Positions 52,385 through 61,278 of a DNA stretch of 64,000 bases are shown here, in pieces. The stretch is taken from NCBI RefSeq assembly GCF_018130245.1, contig NZ_JAFCKP010000001.1, forward strand, positions 62,001 to 126,000, read 5' to 3'. The notes under the pieces were generated by a model. The model did no database searches. It was not told the DNA's origin and saw nothing but the letters and a program-made list of their open reading frames with translations. How positions within the stretch are numbered: position 1 is the stretch's first letter; each line of letters opens with the position of its first letter. The stretch comes from Bradyrhizobium sp. SZCCT0231. GTDB taxonomy: Bacteria; Pseudomonadota; Alphaproteobacteria; Rhizobiales; Xanthobacteraceae. A program made the position numbers and the translations under genes.

Positions 52385-53776
52385 TCAGTGCGCCTCGTCG
52401 CGCAGATGGTACCAGCGGTAGAGCATGCGCTGGCCGATCCGGCGGAACGACGCGAAGGGATGCGTCGGCAATGGCGAGGTGAAGATCGGAAGGTCCTGTC
52501 CCGGGAACGTCTTGCCGGCGAGCATCTGCGCCATGCGGCGCCCGGCCTGCGCCGAGTAGGATACGCCGTTGCCGCCATAACCGAGCGCATAGACGAGCCC
52601 CTGCCTGGGATCGGGACGGAAGATGCGCGGCATCATGTCATGGCTGACATCGACCCAGCCCCACCAGGAGTAGTCGATCTCAATGCCCTCGAGCGGCGGG
52701 AACTTGCGGTGGAGACCGTGGATCAGGAGCTGCAGATGGCGGTCGCCGGCTGCATCCGCGCCGGTGATGGCGCTCCGGCTCCCGATCTGCACCCGGTTGT
52801 CGGGCAGCAGGCGGTAGTAGAAGCGCAAGGTGCGGGTATCGGTGATCACCTGCCTGGTGCGGAAGCCTGTGGCGTCGATCTCGGCTCGCGTCAGCGGCCG
52901 GGTCACCAGCGAGTTGGACAGGATCGGCATGCACCGTCCGGTAAGCGCCGGCGTCAGGCCGAGCGAGGTATAGGCGCCGGTCGCAATTCCCACGCGCTTG
53001 GCCTTCACCGTTCCGCCGGGCGTGCGCAGGACAAACGCGCCATCGCGCTGCTCGATCCGCTGCACGGGGCTCGCAGTGTGCACGCGTACCCCGAGTTCGC
53101 GCGCCATGCGCAAATAGCCGAATGCGAGCTTGGCCGGATGGACGCCGGTGCCGAGCGGCTCGTGCACCGCGCCGACCGCTTCCGCCTCGTCCACGAAGTC
53201 GTGGCGGAGCTCCTCGCGCGACACCACGCGCGTGGCATAGCCGAAGACGTCGTTGAGCACCTTCGACTCGGCCGCGATCGCCTCGAGATTGCGCTGGCGA
53301 TGGGCGACGTAGAGATGTCCGCCACGCTGCGGTTCGCAATCGATCGGGCTCGTTCGCACCAGCTCTTCGAAGGTCTCGAACCCTTCGGTGACCTCGGCAT
53401 GCATGCGGCGCGCGACGTCAAGGCCCCAGCGCCTGATCCATTGTGAGCGCGTCAACCGACCGGAGGCGTTCTGCGCCTGGCCGCCATTGCGGGTGCTGCA
53501 GCCCCAGGCGACGCGATTGGCTTCGAGGATGACGGCCTTGATGCCGTATTCGCGCGCGAGGAAGATCGCGCAGGCAAGGCCCGTATAGCCGGAGCCGATG
53601 ATTGCAACATCGGCAGCCGTGTCGGTCACGATCGGCCCATCGCCCTCCGGCGGCGTGCCGGCGGTCGCGATCCAGTAGGTCGGGGCATATTGGCGGTTGC
53701 GACCGGGACCCTCGGAGACCAGCGGATCATAGTGCGGATCGTAGGCCGCGGATGGAGGCGCTGCATGCACATTCAT
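52385..53776 (-). CDS. DAO-family FAD-dependent oxidoreductase
   Basis: A 463-residue FAD oxidase/dehydrogenase of the D-amino-acid-oxidase/PuuB-like group. The FAD-binding start is DVAIIGSGYTGLACAIFLA, then GCSTRNGGQAQNASGRL, and the C-terminal GLVYALGYGGNGVSYSAQAGRRMAQML binds FAD again. It probably oxidises a secondary amine or a gamma-glutamyl-polyamine-like compound. The ATG at 53776 overlaps the stop of the SnoaL-like gene (ATGA), so the two are an operon. The longer upstream frame is spurious. Confidence 0.92.
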   Translation of the reverse strand: MNVHAAPPSAAYDPHYDPLVSEGPGRNRQYAPTYWIATAGTPPEGDGPIVTDTAADVAIIGSGYTGLACAIFLAREYGIKAVILEANRVAWGCSTRNGGQAQNASGRLTRSQWIRRWGLDVARRMHAEVTEGFETFEELVRTSPIDCEPQRGGHLYVAHRQRNLEAIAAESKVLNDVFGYATRVVSREELRHDFVDEAEAVGAVHEPLGTGVHPAKLAFGYLRMARELGVRVHTASPVQRIEQRDGAFVLRTPGGTVKAKRVGIATGAYTSLGLTPALTGRCMPILSNSLVTRPLTRAEIDATGFRTRQVITDTRTLRFYYRLLPDNRVQIGSRSAITGADAAGDRHLQLLIHGLHRKFPPLEGIEIDYSWWGWVDVSHDMMPRIFRPDPRQGLVYALGYGGNGVSYSAQAGRRMAQMLAGKTFPGQDLPIFTSPLPTHPFASFRRIGQRMLYRWYHLRDEAH

Positions 53777-54186
53777 CGTGCGGCACTCCCATTGGCAGCG
53801 GGTTGCGGCGGCCGGTCCTTGCGGAAGGCGCTCTTGGTGCAGATCTTGTCGCCCCGGAAGCCGAAGAGATCGCAGCCCTCGGCCTCGATCCGGCGGCCGT
53901 CCGGCGCGGTCGCGCGGAAGATCCATTCGGAAATGGCGCGATCGCCGAACACCGCGTGCTGCGTGCAGTGCCAGCTCACATTGGGCATGCTGGTCCAGGT
54001 CGCCTCGAAGGCGGCGCGGACGTCCGCGCTGCCGGCGATGCGCCGGCCGCAAATGTCGGGCCCGGCGGCCGCGTCGAACACGATGTCCTCGGTCATGCAG
54101 GCCATCACGCCAGCGCCATCGTGCCGGTTGAACGCAGCGAACAGGGTGTCCAGAAGCTCGCGCCTCACGCGATCGATATCGGGCAT
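53773..54186 (-). CDS. SnoaL-like (NTF2-fold) protein
   Basis: A 137-residue protein of the SnoaL/NTF2-like fold: LLDTLFAAFNRHDGAGVMACMTEDIVFD, then HAVFGDRAISEWIFRATAPDGRRIEAEGCDLF (outline). Such proteins are small isomerases, hydrolases or binding subunits; no specific reaction is indicated. It overlaps the FAD oxidoreductase start. The true start is the ATG at 54186; a longer frame through the upstream gap is a shadow. Confidence 0.85.
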   Translation of the reverse strand: MPDIDRVRRELLDTLFAAFNRHDGAGVMACMTEDIVFDAAAGPDICGRRIAGSADVRAAFEATWTSMPNVSWHCTQHAVFGDRAISEWIFRATAPDGRRIEAEGCDLFGFRGDKICTKSAFRKDRPPQPAANGSAAR

Positions 54187-54421
54187 GGTGGTGTCCTCGC
54201 GCCTGTCCCGGCGCGTCGCCCGCGCCTGCCGCACTCTTGCGGCGCTCGAGGCATTTGCCACGTGTCCGGGCGGACGCCCTAGAACCAGACCGAGCGAGCT
54301 CTGCGGCCAGAACTGGCATGGCGAGCGAGGGGTGGCTGGCCCTTTCGTCCCGACATCGGACTTGCTGATTGCCGGGGATGACCGACCGTGGCCGCTGCCT
54401 TCCTCGCGCGACGATTTGACG

Positions 54422-55219
54422 ATGACCATGCAGGAGATTGCCATCGCGGTCCGCGATGTCGCCGCATCGGCGCTGCCGACCCCGGCCATCGTGTCGACCG
54501 CGGCGATGTCGATCTTTGCTGCGGCCCTGGTGCGAGGCTTCACCGGCTTCGGCTTTGCGCTGATGGCGGTGCCGCTGCTCGGGCTGTTCATGCCGCCGAT
54601 GCAGTCGGTGCCGGTCGCCGTCTGTCTCCAGCTCTTGATCGGATTGAGCGACTTTCCGCGCGCCTCGCGCGTCTGCGACTGGCCGTCACTGCGGTGGCTG
54701 ATCGTCGGCGGCGTTCTCGGCTCGCCGGTCGGCGCGCTGGTCCTGAGCGTCGTCTCCGCACCGGTCGCGCGTCTTCTCATCGCGCTGATCACCGTCGGTG
54801 CAGTGGTGGTTGCGATCAATGGCGGCTTCCGCCTTGCGACCGCGCCGTCGCGGGGCCTCACGACGCTGGTTGGGCTGGGCGCCGGCCTCTTCAACGGCCT
54901 GGCGGCGATGCCGGGGCCGCCTGTCATCGTCTATTACACTTCGGGTCCGTTCAGCCGGGTTGCGGCGCGGGCATCGATGATGGTGTTCTTCCTGGTCTCG
55001 TCGATTGCCGCGCTGGTCAGCACCGCGATGCTCGGTCTGTTGGACCTGAGCACGCTCGTGCTGACCGTGCTTGGCGTGCCGATCATGCTGCTCGGCACCC
55101 GGCTCGGAGATATCGGCTTCCATCGCGGCAGCGACGCGCTGCATCGCCGCGTCTCGATCGTCAGCCTCGCCGCGGTCGCGCTCGGCAGCGCGCTCAAGGG
55201 CTTGAGCGATCTGCTCTAG
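54422..55219 (+). CDS. TauE/SafE-family sulfite/organic-anion exporter-like permease
   Basis: A 265-residue membrane protein of the TauE/SafE (DUF81) family with about eight helices. ALVRGFTGFGFALMAVPLL is the first conserved half and GLGAGLFNGLAAMPGPPVIVYY the second, reflecting the family's inverted duplication. Substrates are thought to be sulfite, sulfonates or similar anions. Start ATG at 54422; another ATG two codons later is possible. Its last codon overlaps the convergent regulator gene by 4 bp. Confidence 0.88.
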   Translation: MTMQEIAIAVRDVAASALPTPAIVSTAAMSIFAAALVRGFTGFGFALMAVPLLGLFMPPMQSVPVAVCLQLLIGLSDFPRASRVCDWPSLRWLIVGGVLGSPVGALVLSVVSAPVARLLIALITVGAVVVAINGGFRLATAPSRGLTTLVGLGAGLFNGLAAMPGPPVIVYYTSGPFSRVAARASMMVFFLVSSIAALVSTAMLGLLDLSTLVLTVLGVPIMLLGTRLGDIGFHRGSDALHRRVSIVSLAAVALGSALKGLSDLL

Positions 55220-56742
55220 CCGTTCCGCGCGAGGACCTCGCCGAGCTTGGCGATGCCCGCGGCAATCCGGTCGGTGCGGATCGACGAGAAGCCGAGACGG
55301 AAGCAATGCCGCGTGGCCTCGGGGTTCATCGCGAATACGTCGCCTGGTTCGATGACGACGCCCTCGGCGCGCGCGGCCTCCGCCAGCTTCGTCGTGTCGG
55401 TGCCCTCGGGACAGGTGATCCAGTAGCTGGTGCTGCCCGGTCCGCGCGACCAACGGCACGTCGGAAGCGCCTGCGGCAGCAGCTCGTCGAGCAGCCTGGC
55501 GCGCTCCAGCAGCACGCGGCCGACCTGCTGCAGGTGGGAGCGGTAGTGACCAAGGCCGATGAAGAGTGCCGCGACCCGCTGATTGTTCAGCGGCGGATGG
55601 CGCAACATCAGGCGGCGCAGGGCACGCAGCTCGCGGATGACCGGGGCCGGCGCGACGACGTAACCGAGCCGCAGGCCGGGTGCCAACGCCTTGGACAGGC
55701 TGCCGACATAGAGCACGCTCTGATTGCGATCGAGGCTCATCAGCGGCGGCAGCGCGCTGACCTCCGGGATCAGCTCGCTCTCGTAGTCATCCTCGATCAG
55801 GACGATGTCGCGCTCTTTCGCCACCTTCAGGATCTCCTCGCGGCGTTCGCGCGACATCGCCGCCGCGGTGGGGCACTGATGGCTCGCCGTGACATAGGCG
55901 AGCGCGCAGCGCGCGAAGGCGTCATCGGGGACGAGGCCTTCGCCATCGACGCGCAGCGGCGTCACATGCGAGGTCATCATGCCGAAGATGTTGCGCGCGT
56001 CCGGATAGCCCGGATCTTCCATGCCGACTTCCGTCGACGGCCGCACGAACAGCTTGGCGATCAGATAAAGGGCATGCTGCGCACCGATCGTGATCATGAT
56101 CTCGTCGGGGCGGGCGCGGATGCCCCGGCGCGGCAGCACCTGCCGCTGCAATTGCTCGATCAGCGCGGGATCATCGCCGTCGATCATGTCGCGCGCCCAG
56201 TTGTTGATTTCGGGCACGCTCAGCGCGGCGCGCGCACTTTCGCGCCAGTCGTTGGTCGGAAACAGGCTGGGATCGAACTGGCCGAAGATGAAGGGGTAGG
56301 GATAGGTCTGCCAGTCGAGGGGTTTGACGATGTTGCGGAAGGCGGAGGGCTGCAGCGCGAAACGTTCGGTCCAGCGGCGGCTGTAGACCTCCGTGGCCGG
56401 CTGCCTCGCTTCTCCGATCTGCTTGGGCAGGCCGGCGACGAAATAGCCGCTGCGCTCGCGCGAGACCAGGAAGGTCTGGTCGACGAGCTGCTCATAGGCG
56501 ATCACGATCGTATTCCGCGAGACCTTCAACAGCGCGGCGAGATCGCGGCTCGACGGCATGCGCACGCCGAGCGGCAGCCGCCCGTCCTCGATCGCGGTCA
56601 CGATCATCTGGCGGATCTGCAATTGCAGGAAGCTGCCGCGCCGGTCCAGCCCCTGGAACAACGAGCCCCAGAACAGGAAGTCGTTCAGCGGAACGGCCTC
56701 TCCCGCGGCTTCGGATCGGAGCAGTGGAGCAAATTTTCCCAT
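55216..56742 (-). CDS. MocR-type GntR/aminotransferase regulator
   Basis: A 508-residue regulator. The N-terminal GntR winged helix is QLQIRQMIVTAIEDGRLPLG, MPSSRDLAALLKVSRNTIVIAYEQL, with SGYFV, about residues 38-102. A long linker leads to an aminotransferase-fold domain with TIGAQHALYLIAKLF, EDPGYPDARNIF, EDDYESEL and the PLP lysine in SLSKALAPGLRLGY. These regulators sense pyridoxal phosphate with amines or amino acids. It is divergent from the amidohydrolase-transporter genes and adjacent to an amine oxidase gene, so it may control either or both. Confidence 0.95.
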   Translation of the reverse strand: MGKFAPLLRSEAAGEAVPLNDFLFWGSLFQGLDRRGSFLQLQIRQMIVTAIEDGRLPLGVRMPSSRDLAALLKVSRNTIVIAYEQLVDQTFLVSRERSGYFVAGLPKQIGEARQPATEVYSRRWTERFALQPSAFRNIVKPLDWQTYPYPFIFGQFDPSLFPTNDWRESARAALSVPEINNWARDMIDGDDPALIEQLQRQVLPRRGIRARPDEIMITIGAQHALYLIAKLFVRPSTEVGMEDPGYPDARNIFGMMTSHVTPLRVDGEGLVPDDAFARCALAYVTASHQCPTAAAMSRERREEILKVAKERDIVLIEDDYESELIPEVSALPPLMSLDRNQSVLYVGSLSKALAPGLRLGYVVAPAPVIRELRALRRLMLRHPPLNNQRVAALFIGLGHYRSHLQQVGRVLLERARLLDELLPQALPTCRWSRGPGSTSYWITCPEGTDTTKLAEAARAEGVVIEPGDVFAMNPEATRHCFRLGFSSIRTDRIAAGIAKLGEVLARNG

Positions 56743-56916
56743 TGAAATCCCGGATCACGATGTTTGCGAATGCTGGAAAGTGAAGCAAAATCCGCGCCAT
56801 AGTAGCATCGATGCGATGGCGGCGCATAGGCTGGCTCCATTTGTGCATGGCATCTGGCGCTGGCCTGGACCCAGCCGAGGCCCCAGGGTCTGCAGAGATG
56901 CGCTTGGGAGTTCGAG

Positions 56917-58563
56917 GTGAGTTCGGATACCGTCGTCTATTCAGCCCGCAAGATCGTGACCATGAACCCGTCGCGTCCCGTGGCGACGCATGTGGCCGTC
57001 CGCGATGGTCGCATCGTCGCGGTGGGCAGTGAGGTCGAGATTGCGCAATTTGCGCCGGGCGGAATGATCGACGATCGCTTCCGTGACAAGGTGTTGCTCC
57101 CCGGCTTCGTTGAAGGCCACAGCCACATCATGGAGGGGATGATGTGGTCGCTGCCTTATGTCGGCGCCTTCGACCGCCGCTCGCCCGAAGGAAAAGTCGT
57201 TTCGGGCGTCCGCGACGTGGATGCGATCGTCGCGCGGCTGCGCGAGTCGGAGTCGAAGATGTCCGATCCAAAGGCGCCGTTGTTCGCCTGGGGCTTCGAT
57301 CCGCTTCACATCGGCAGTTATATGCTGACCCGGCAGGATCTCGATCGCGTGTCGACCACGCGCCCGGTCATGGTGATCCATGCGAGCTTCCACATCAGCA
57401 ACGTCAACACGCTCGTGCTCGAGCGCGCCGAGCTGCTTCGCGCGACCGATATTTCCGGCGTCGTCGCTGGCACCGACGGACTGGCGAGCGGCGTATTGCA
57501 GGGCATTGCGGCGCGCTTTCGCGTGTTCCGCGTGCTCGGCAACCCGCTCTCCTCCGGAATCACGCTTGACGACGTGACGCGCTACGCGGCGTCCGCCTGC
57601 GTGCAGGGCGTGACCACGATCACCGATCTGCACAACGATCTGACCGATCCCACCATCGAGCTCTATGCGACGGCGACGCGCTCACCCGATTTCGGCGTGC
57701 GGCTGGTGCCGGCGCTCGCATCGGTTTCGCACACGCCGGAGCAGGCGATCGCGAAGATCGCAGCGCTCCGCGACGGCGGCAATGACAAGCTCCACTACGG
57801 CATCGTCAAGCTGGTCGTCGACGGCTCGATCCAGGGCTTCACGGCGCGATTGCGCTGGCCCGGTTATCACAATGGTGCGGCGAACGGCCTCTGGTACATC
57901 GCGCCGGAGGAGCTGCCGCGGCTGGTCGATCTCTATCACAGGGCCGGCATTCAGCTTCACATCCACACCAATGGCGACGAGGCCACCGAGCTCGCGCTCG
58001 ATGCGGTCGAGAAGGCGCAGGTCGCGACGCCACGGCCGGATCATCGCCATACGCTGCAGCACTGCCAGATGGCCGATGCTGCCCAGTTTCGGCGCATGAA
58101 GGCGCTGGGCGTCTGCGTCAACCTGTTCGCCAACCATGTGTTCTACTGGGGCGATGCCCACTATGCGCTGACGATGGGACCGGAGCGGGCCGGGCATCTC
58201 GACGCGACCGGCACTGCGCTGCGGATCGGCGTGCCGTTCTCGATCCATTCCGATGCGCCGGTGACACCGCTGTCGCCGCTGTTCACCGCCTGGTGCGCGG
58301 TCAACCGCCTCTCGTCCTCCGGCCGCAAGCTCGGCCACGAGACCGAAGCCTTGAGCGTCGAGCAGGCGCTCGCCGCGATCACGATCGGTGCTGCCTATAC
58401 GCTCAAGCTCGACGATCTGGTCGGCAGCATCGAGTGCGGCAAGTACGCCGATTTCGCCGTGCTCGAGGACGACCCGCTCGCTATCGCGCCGGAGGCGCTG
58501 AAGGACGTCCCGGTCTGGGGCACCGTCGTCGGCGGCCAGGTCAGGAAGGCGCCGCGCGCATGA
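56917..58563 (+). CDS. YtcJ-like metal-dependent amidohydrolase
   Basis: A 548-residue amidohydrolase of the YtcJ/LAF3-like group. Metal and catalytic residues are visible in PGFVEGHSHIMEG (H-x-H), KLVVDGSIQGFTA, LHIHTNGDEATE, HCQMAD and SIHSDAPVTPLSP; YADFAVLEDDPL is the C-terminal beta-sandwich. It hydrolyses C-N bonds of unknown substrates. GTG start with GGGAG upstream. It overlaps by 4 bp a CobW-type GTPase gene, implying that metal loading is coupled to its synthesis. A peptide-type importer follows. Confidence 0.92.
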   Translation: MSSDTVVYSARKIVTMNPSRPVATHVAVRDGRIVAVGSEVEIAQFAPGGMIDDRFRDKVLLPGFVEGHSHIMEGMMWSLPYVGAFDRRSPEGKVVSGVRDVDAIVARLRESESKMSDPKAPLFAWGFDPLHIGSYMLTRQDLDRVSTTRPVMVIHASFHISNVNTLVLERAELLRATDISGVVAGTDGLASGVLQGIAARFRVFRVLGNPLSSGITLDDVTRYAASACVQGVTTITDLHNDLTDPTIELYATATRSPDFGVRLVPALASVSHTPEQAIAKIAALRDGGNDKLHYGIVKLVVDGSIQGFTARLRWPGYHNGAANGLWYIAPEELPRLVDLYHRAGIQLHIHTNGDEATELALDAVEKAQVATPRPDHRHTLQHCQMADAAQFRRMKALGVCVNLFANHVFYWGDAHYALTMGPERAGHLDATGTALRIGVPFSIHSDAPVTPLSPLFTAWCAVNRLSSSGRKLGHETEALSVEQALAAITIGAAYTLKLDDLVGSIECGKYADFAVLEDDPLAIAPEALKDVPVWGTVVGGQVRKAPRA

Positions 58564-59510
58564 CGCAGTCAGCGCCCATCCCCCTGACGGTGATTGGCGG
58601 GTTTCTCGGCGCCGGCAAGACGACACTGCTCAATCGTCTTCTGGCCAGCGGGCACACGCGCTGCGCGGTGCTCGTGAACGATTTCGGCGAGGTCAACATC
58701 GACGCCGCGCTGATCAAAAGTCACGACGGCGCCACCATGTCGCTCACCAACGGCTGCGTCTGCTGCAGCATCGGGTCGGGATTTCTCGACACGCTAGGCC
58801 GGCTGCTTGACGAGACCGGACGGTTCGACCGCATCGTGATCGAGGCCTCCGGCGTCGGTGACCCCTGGCGCATTGCCGAGATCGCGCTGGTCGAGCCGGC
58901 GCTCCGGCTCGATGGCGTCGTCGTTCTGGCGGATGCCAGCCGGATCGCAACGCTGATCGATGACCGGCAGGTCGGCGAGACCGTCCGCAATCAATTCGCC
59001 CGATGCGACGTTGCGTTGCTCAGCAAGCGCGATCTGGTGACCGATGCGCAGCTCGAGGCAGCGCGTGCGGCGATTCGCTTGGTTCGGCCGGATGTTCGGA
59101 TCGAGTTCGTGTCGCCGGACTCCGCCCCCGACCTCGCGATGCTCGGGCGTCGGCCTGCCGTGCGCTTCCGCGCCGATCCCGTCGATGACGGGATCGATCA
59201 TGAGGCCGACTTCCGGCGCTGGACCTATCGTCGCAACGGCAGCTTCGACCGCAATCGCCTCGCCGCGGCGGTGGGGGCGCTGCCGCCGCAATTGCTGCGG
59301 CTGAAGGGCGCGTGCCGGATCGACGGCGAGGTGCGGCCGCAAATCCTTCAAATGGTGTCGCGGAGCTGGACGTTGCTGCCGCCGGACGGAAGCAATGAGC
59401 AGATCGCGGACGCGATCGCCCTGGTCGGCGTCGGCACCGCCGATCTGCCGGCGGACGACGAGCTGGATGCCATCCTGGACGGCGCGCTGGTCGCGCCCCT
59501 TGCGGCATGA
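58560..59510 (+). CDS. CobW/COG0523-type metallochaperone GTPase
   Basis: A 316-residue G3E GTPase of the COG0523 family. Walker A is GGFLGAGKTTLLNRLL, the metal-binding CxCC motif is in GCVCCSIGSG, Walker B region RIVIEASGVGDP, and the guanine motif reads LLSKRDLV (S/N-K-x-D). The C-terminal CobW_C domain has LLRLKGACRIDG. These proteins deliver zinc or other divalent metals to a client enzyme. The ATG overlaps the stop of the amidohydrolase, the obvious client. No zinc-starvation (Zur) box could be recognised. Confidence 0.93.
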   Translation: MTQSAPIPLTVIGGFLGAGKTTLLNRLLASGHTRCAVLVNDFGEVNIDAALIKSHDGATMSLTNGCVCCSIGSGFLDTLGRLLDETGRFDRIVIEASGVGDPWRIAEIALVEPALRLDGVVVLADASRIATLIDDRQVGETVRNQFARCDVALLSKRDLVTDAQLEAARAAIRLVRPDVRIEFVSPDSAPDLAMLGRRPAVRFRADPVDDGIDHEADFRRWTYRRNGSFDRNRLAAAVGALPPQLLRLKGACRIDGEVRPQILQMVSRSWTLLPPDGSNEQIADAIALVGVGTADLPADDELDAILDGALVAPLAA

Positions 59511-59589
59511 CGGCGCTGCCGAGAATTTTGCGAACGGGTGAACGGCCCGGCATCGCCGGGCCCATGATTGAGGAAAGCGAGAGAGAGCC

Positions 59590-61185
59590 ATGTTGATCAG
59601 ACGGACTTTTGTGCTGGGAGCCCTTGGTCTTGTTGCGGCCGCCGCCGCATCGCCCTCTGCGCATGCGCAATCGGGAAACGGCAGCACGCTCGTCATCGCC
59701 ACGACCCAGGTGCCGCGTCACTTCAACGGCGCGGTCCAGTCGGGCATGGCGACCGCGCTGCCGACGGCCCAGATCTTCGCAAGCCCGCTCCGCTATGACG
59801 AGAGCTGGAAGCCGCAACCCTATCTCGCGCAATCCTGGGAGGTTGCGCCGGATGGGCGCTCGGTGACCCTGCACCTCGTCAAGGATGCGGTGTTCCACGA
59901 CGGTCACCGCGTGACCTCCGAGGACGTCGCGTTCTCGATCATGGCGATCAAGGCCAACCATCCGTTCCAGACCATGTTGGCGGCGGTCGACAAGGTCGAG
60001 ACGCCCGATCCGGCAACGGCGGTTATCCGCTTGACGCATCCCGCTCCGTCGCTGCTGCTGGCGATGTCGCCGGCGCTGATGCCGATTCTGCCCAAGCATA
60101 TCTATGGCGACGGCCAGGATCTGAAGACGCACCCGGCCAATCTGAAGCCGATCGGCTCCGGTCCGTTCAAGCTGATCGAATACAAGCAGGGCGAGTATTA
60201 TACGCTGGAGAAGTTCGACAAGTTCTTCCTCGCCGGCCGGCCCAAGCTCGACAGGATCGTCGTCCGCCTGGTGTCGGATCAGAACGCCGCGCTGGTCTCG
60301 ATGGAACGTGGCGATGTCCAGGCGCTGCCATTCGTTGCCGGTGTGCGCGACGTCGACCGGCTGCAGAAGGCGCCGAACGTCACCGTCACCGACAAGGGCT
60401 TTGCCGGTATCGGCCCGCTCAATTGGCTCGCCTTCAACACCAGGAAGAAGCCGCTTGACGATCTCCGGGTGCGCCAGGCCATCGCCCATGCCGCCAATCG
60501 CGACTTCATCGTCAGCAAGCTGATGGGCGGCAAGGCCGCGCCGTCGCTCGGACCGATCGCGCCGGATTCGCCGCTCGCGGAACCTGGTGTCGAGCCGTTC
60601 AAGGTCGACTATGCCAAGTCGGCGGCGCTGCTGGACGCTGCAGGATATCCGAAAGGTGCCGACGGCTCGCGCTTTGCGCTCACCATCGACTACATCCCCG
60701 GCGGGGACGAGCAGCAGCGCAACGTCGCCGAATATCTCCGCTCGCAGTTGAAGCGCGTCGGCATCAACCTGGAGGTCCGGGCGGCACCCGACTTTCCGAC
60801 CTGGGCCCAGCGCGTCTCGAACTATGATTTCGATCTGACCATGGATACCGTCTACAACTGGGGCGATCCCGTCATCGGCGTGAACCGGACCTATCTCTCA
60901 TCCAATATCCGCAAGGGCATCATCTGGTCGAACACCCAGCAATACAGCAATCCGAAGGTCGACGAACTGCTGCAGGCCGCCGCGGTCGAGACTTCGCCGG
61001 AGAAGCGCAAGGCGCTCTATTCCGAATTCCAGAAGATCGTCGTGCAGGACGTGCCGATCTATTTCATCAACGTGACCCCGTACTACAATGCCTTCAGCAA
61101 AGGGCTCGGCGGGCTTCCGACCTCGATCTGGGGCATGATGGCGCCGCTCGATGAAATGTACTGGGTGACGCCGCCCAAGACCTGA
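59590..61185 (+). CDS. Dpp/Opp-type periplasmic solute-binding protein
   Basis: A 531-residue SBP family 5 protein. An RR-containing signal sequence (LIRRTFVLGALGLVAAAAA, cleavage after AHAQ near 27) is followed by the typical KDAVFHDGHRVTSEDVAFSI, LKPIGSGPFKLIEYKQGE and LRVRQAIAHAANRDFI. It binds peptides, opines or similar amide compounds for the importer encoded downstream. The stop codon lies inside a series of 15-bp tandem repeats. First transporter gene after the amidohydrolase-CobW pair. Confidence 0.94.
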   Translation: MLIRRTFVLGALGLVAAAAASPSAHAQSGNGSTLVIATTQVPRHFNGAVQSGMATALPTAQIFASPLRYDESWKPQPYLAQSWEVAPDGRSVTLHLVKDAVFHDGHRVTSEDVAFSIMAIKANHPFQTMLAAVDKVETPDPATAVIRLTHPAPSLLLAMSPALMPILPKHIYGDGQDLKTHPANLKPIGSGPFKLIEYKQGEYYTLEKFDKFFLAGRPKLDRIVVRLVSDQNAALVSMERGDVQALPFVAGVRDVDRLQKAPNVTVTDKGFAGIGPLNWLAFNTRKKPLDDLRVRQAIAHAANRDFIVSKLMGGKAAPSLGPIAPDSPLAEPGVEPFKVDYAKSAALLDAAGYPKGADGSRFALTIDYIPGGDEQQRNVAEYLRSQLKRVGINLEVRAAPDFPTWAQRVSNYDFDLTMDTVYNWGDPVIGVNRTYLSSNIRKGIIWSNTQQYSNPKVDELLQAAAVETSPEKRKALYSEFQKIVVQDVPIYFINVTPYYNAFSKGLGGLPTSIWGMMAPLDEMYWVTPPKT

Positions 61186-61231
61186 GTTTCCAAGCCCTGA
61201 GTTTCCAAGACCTGAGTTTTCAAGACCTGAG
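61181..61231 (+). repeat. 15-bp tandem repeats at the binding-protein stop
   Basis: Three and a half 15-bp units, consensus CCTGAGTTTCCAAGA, follow each other; the first holds the stop codon TGA. Units differ at one or two bases. Because 15 is a multiple of three, each unit keeps the TGA in frame, so expansions do not change the protein. The spacer to the permease gene is otherwise ordinary. Confidence 0.85.
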
Positions 61232-61278
61232 CGTCCGGCCCACAGCGAGCCCAGATTGTCGAGGAGTCCCACAGCACC

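Noticed and set aside
61181-61231. CRISPR-like array
   Set aside because: The 15-bp units are directly adjacent without spacers, so it is a tandem repeat; no CRISPR array or cas gene was seen in the window.
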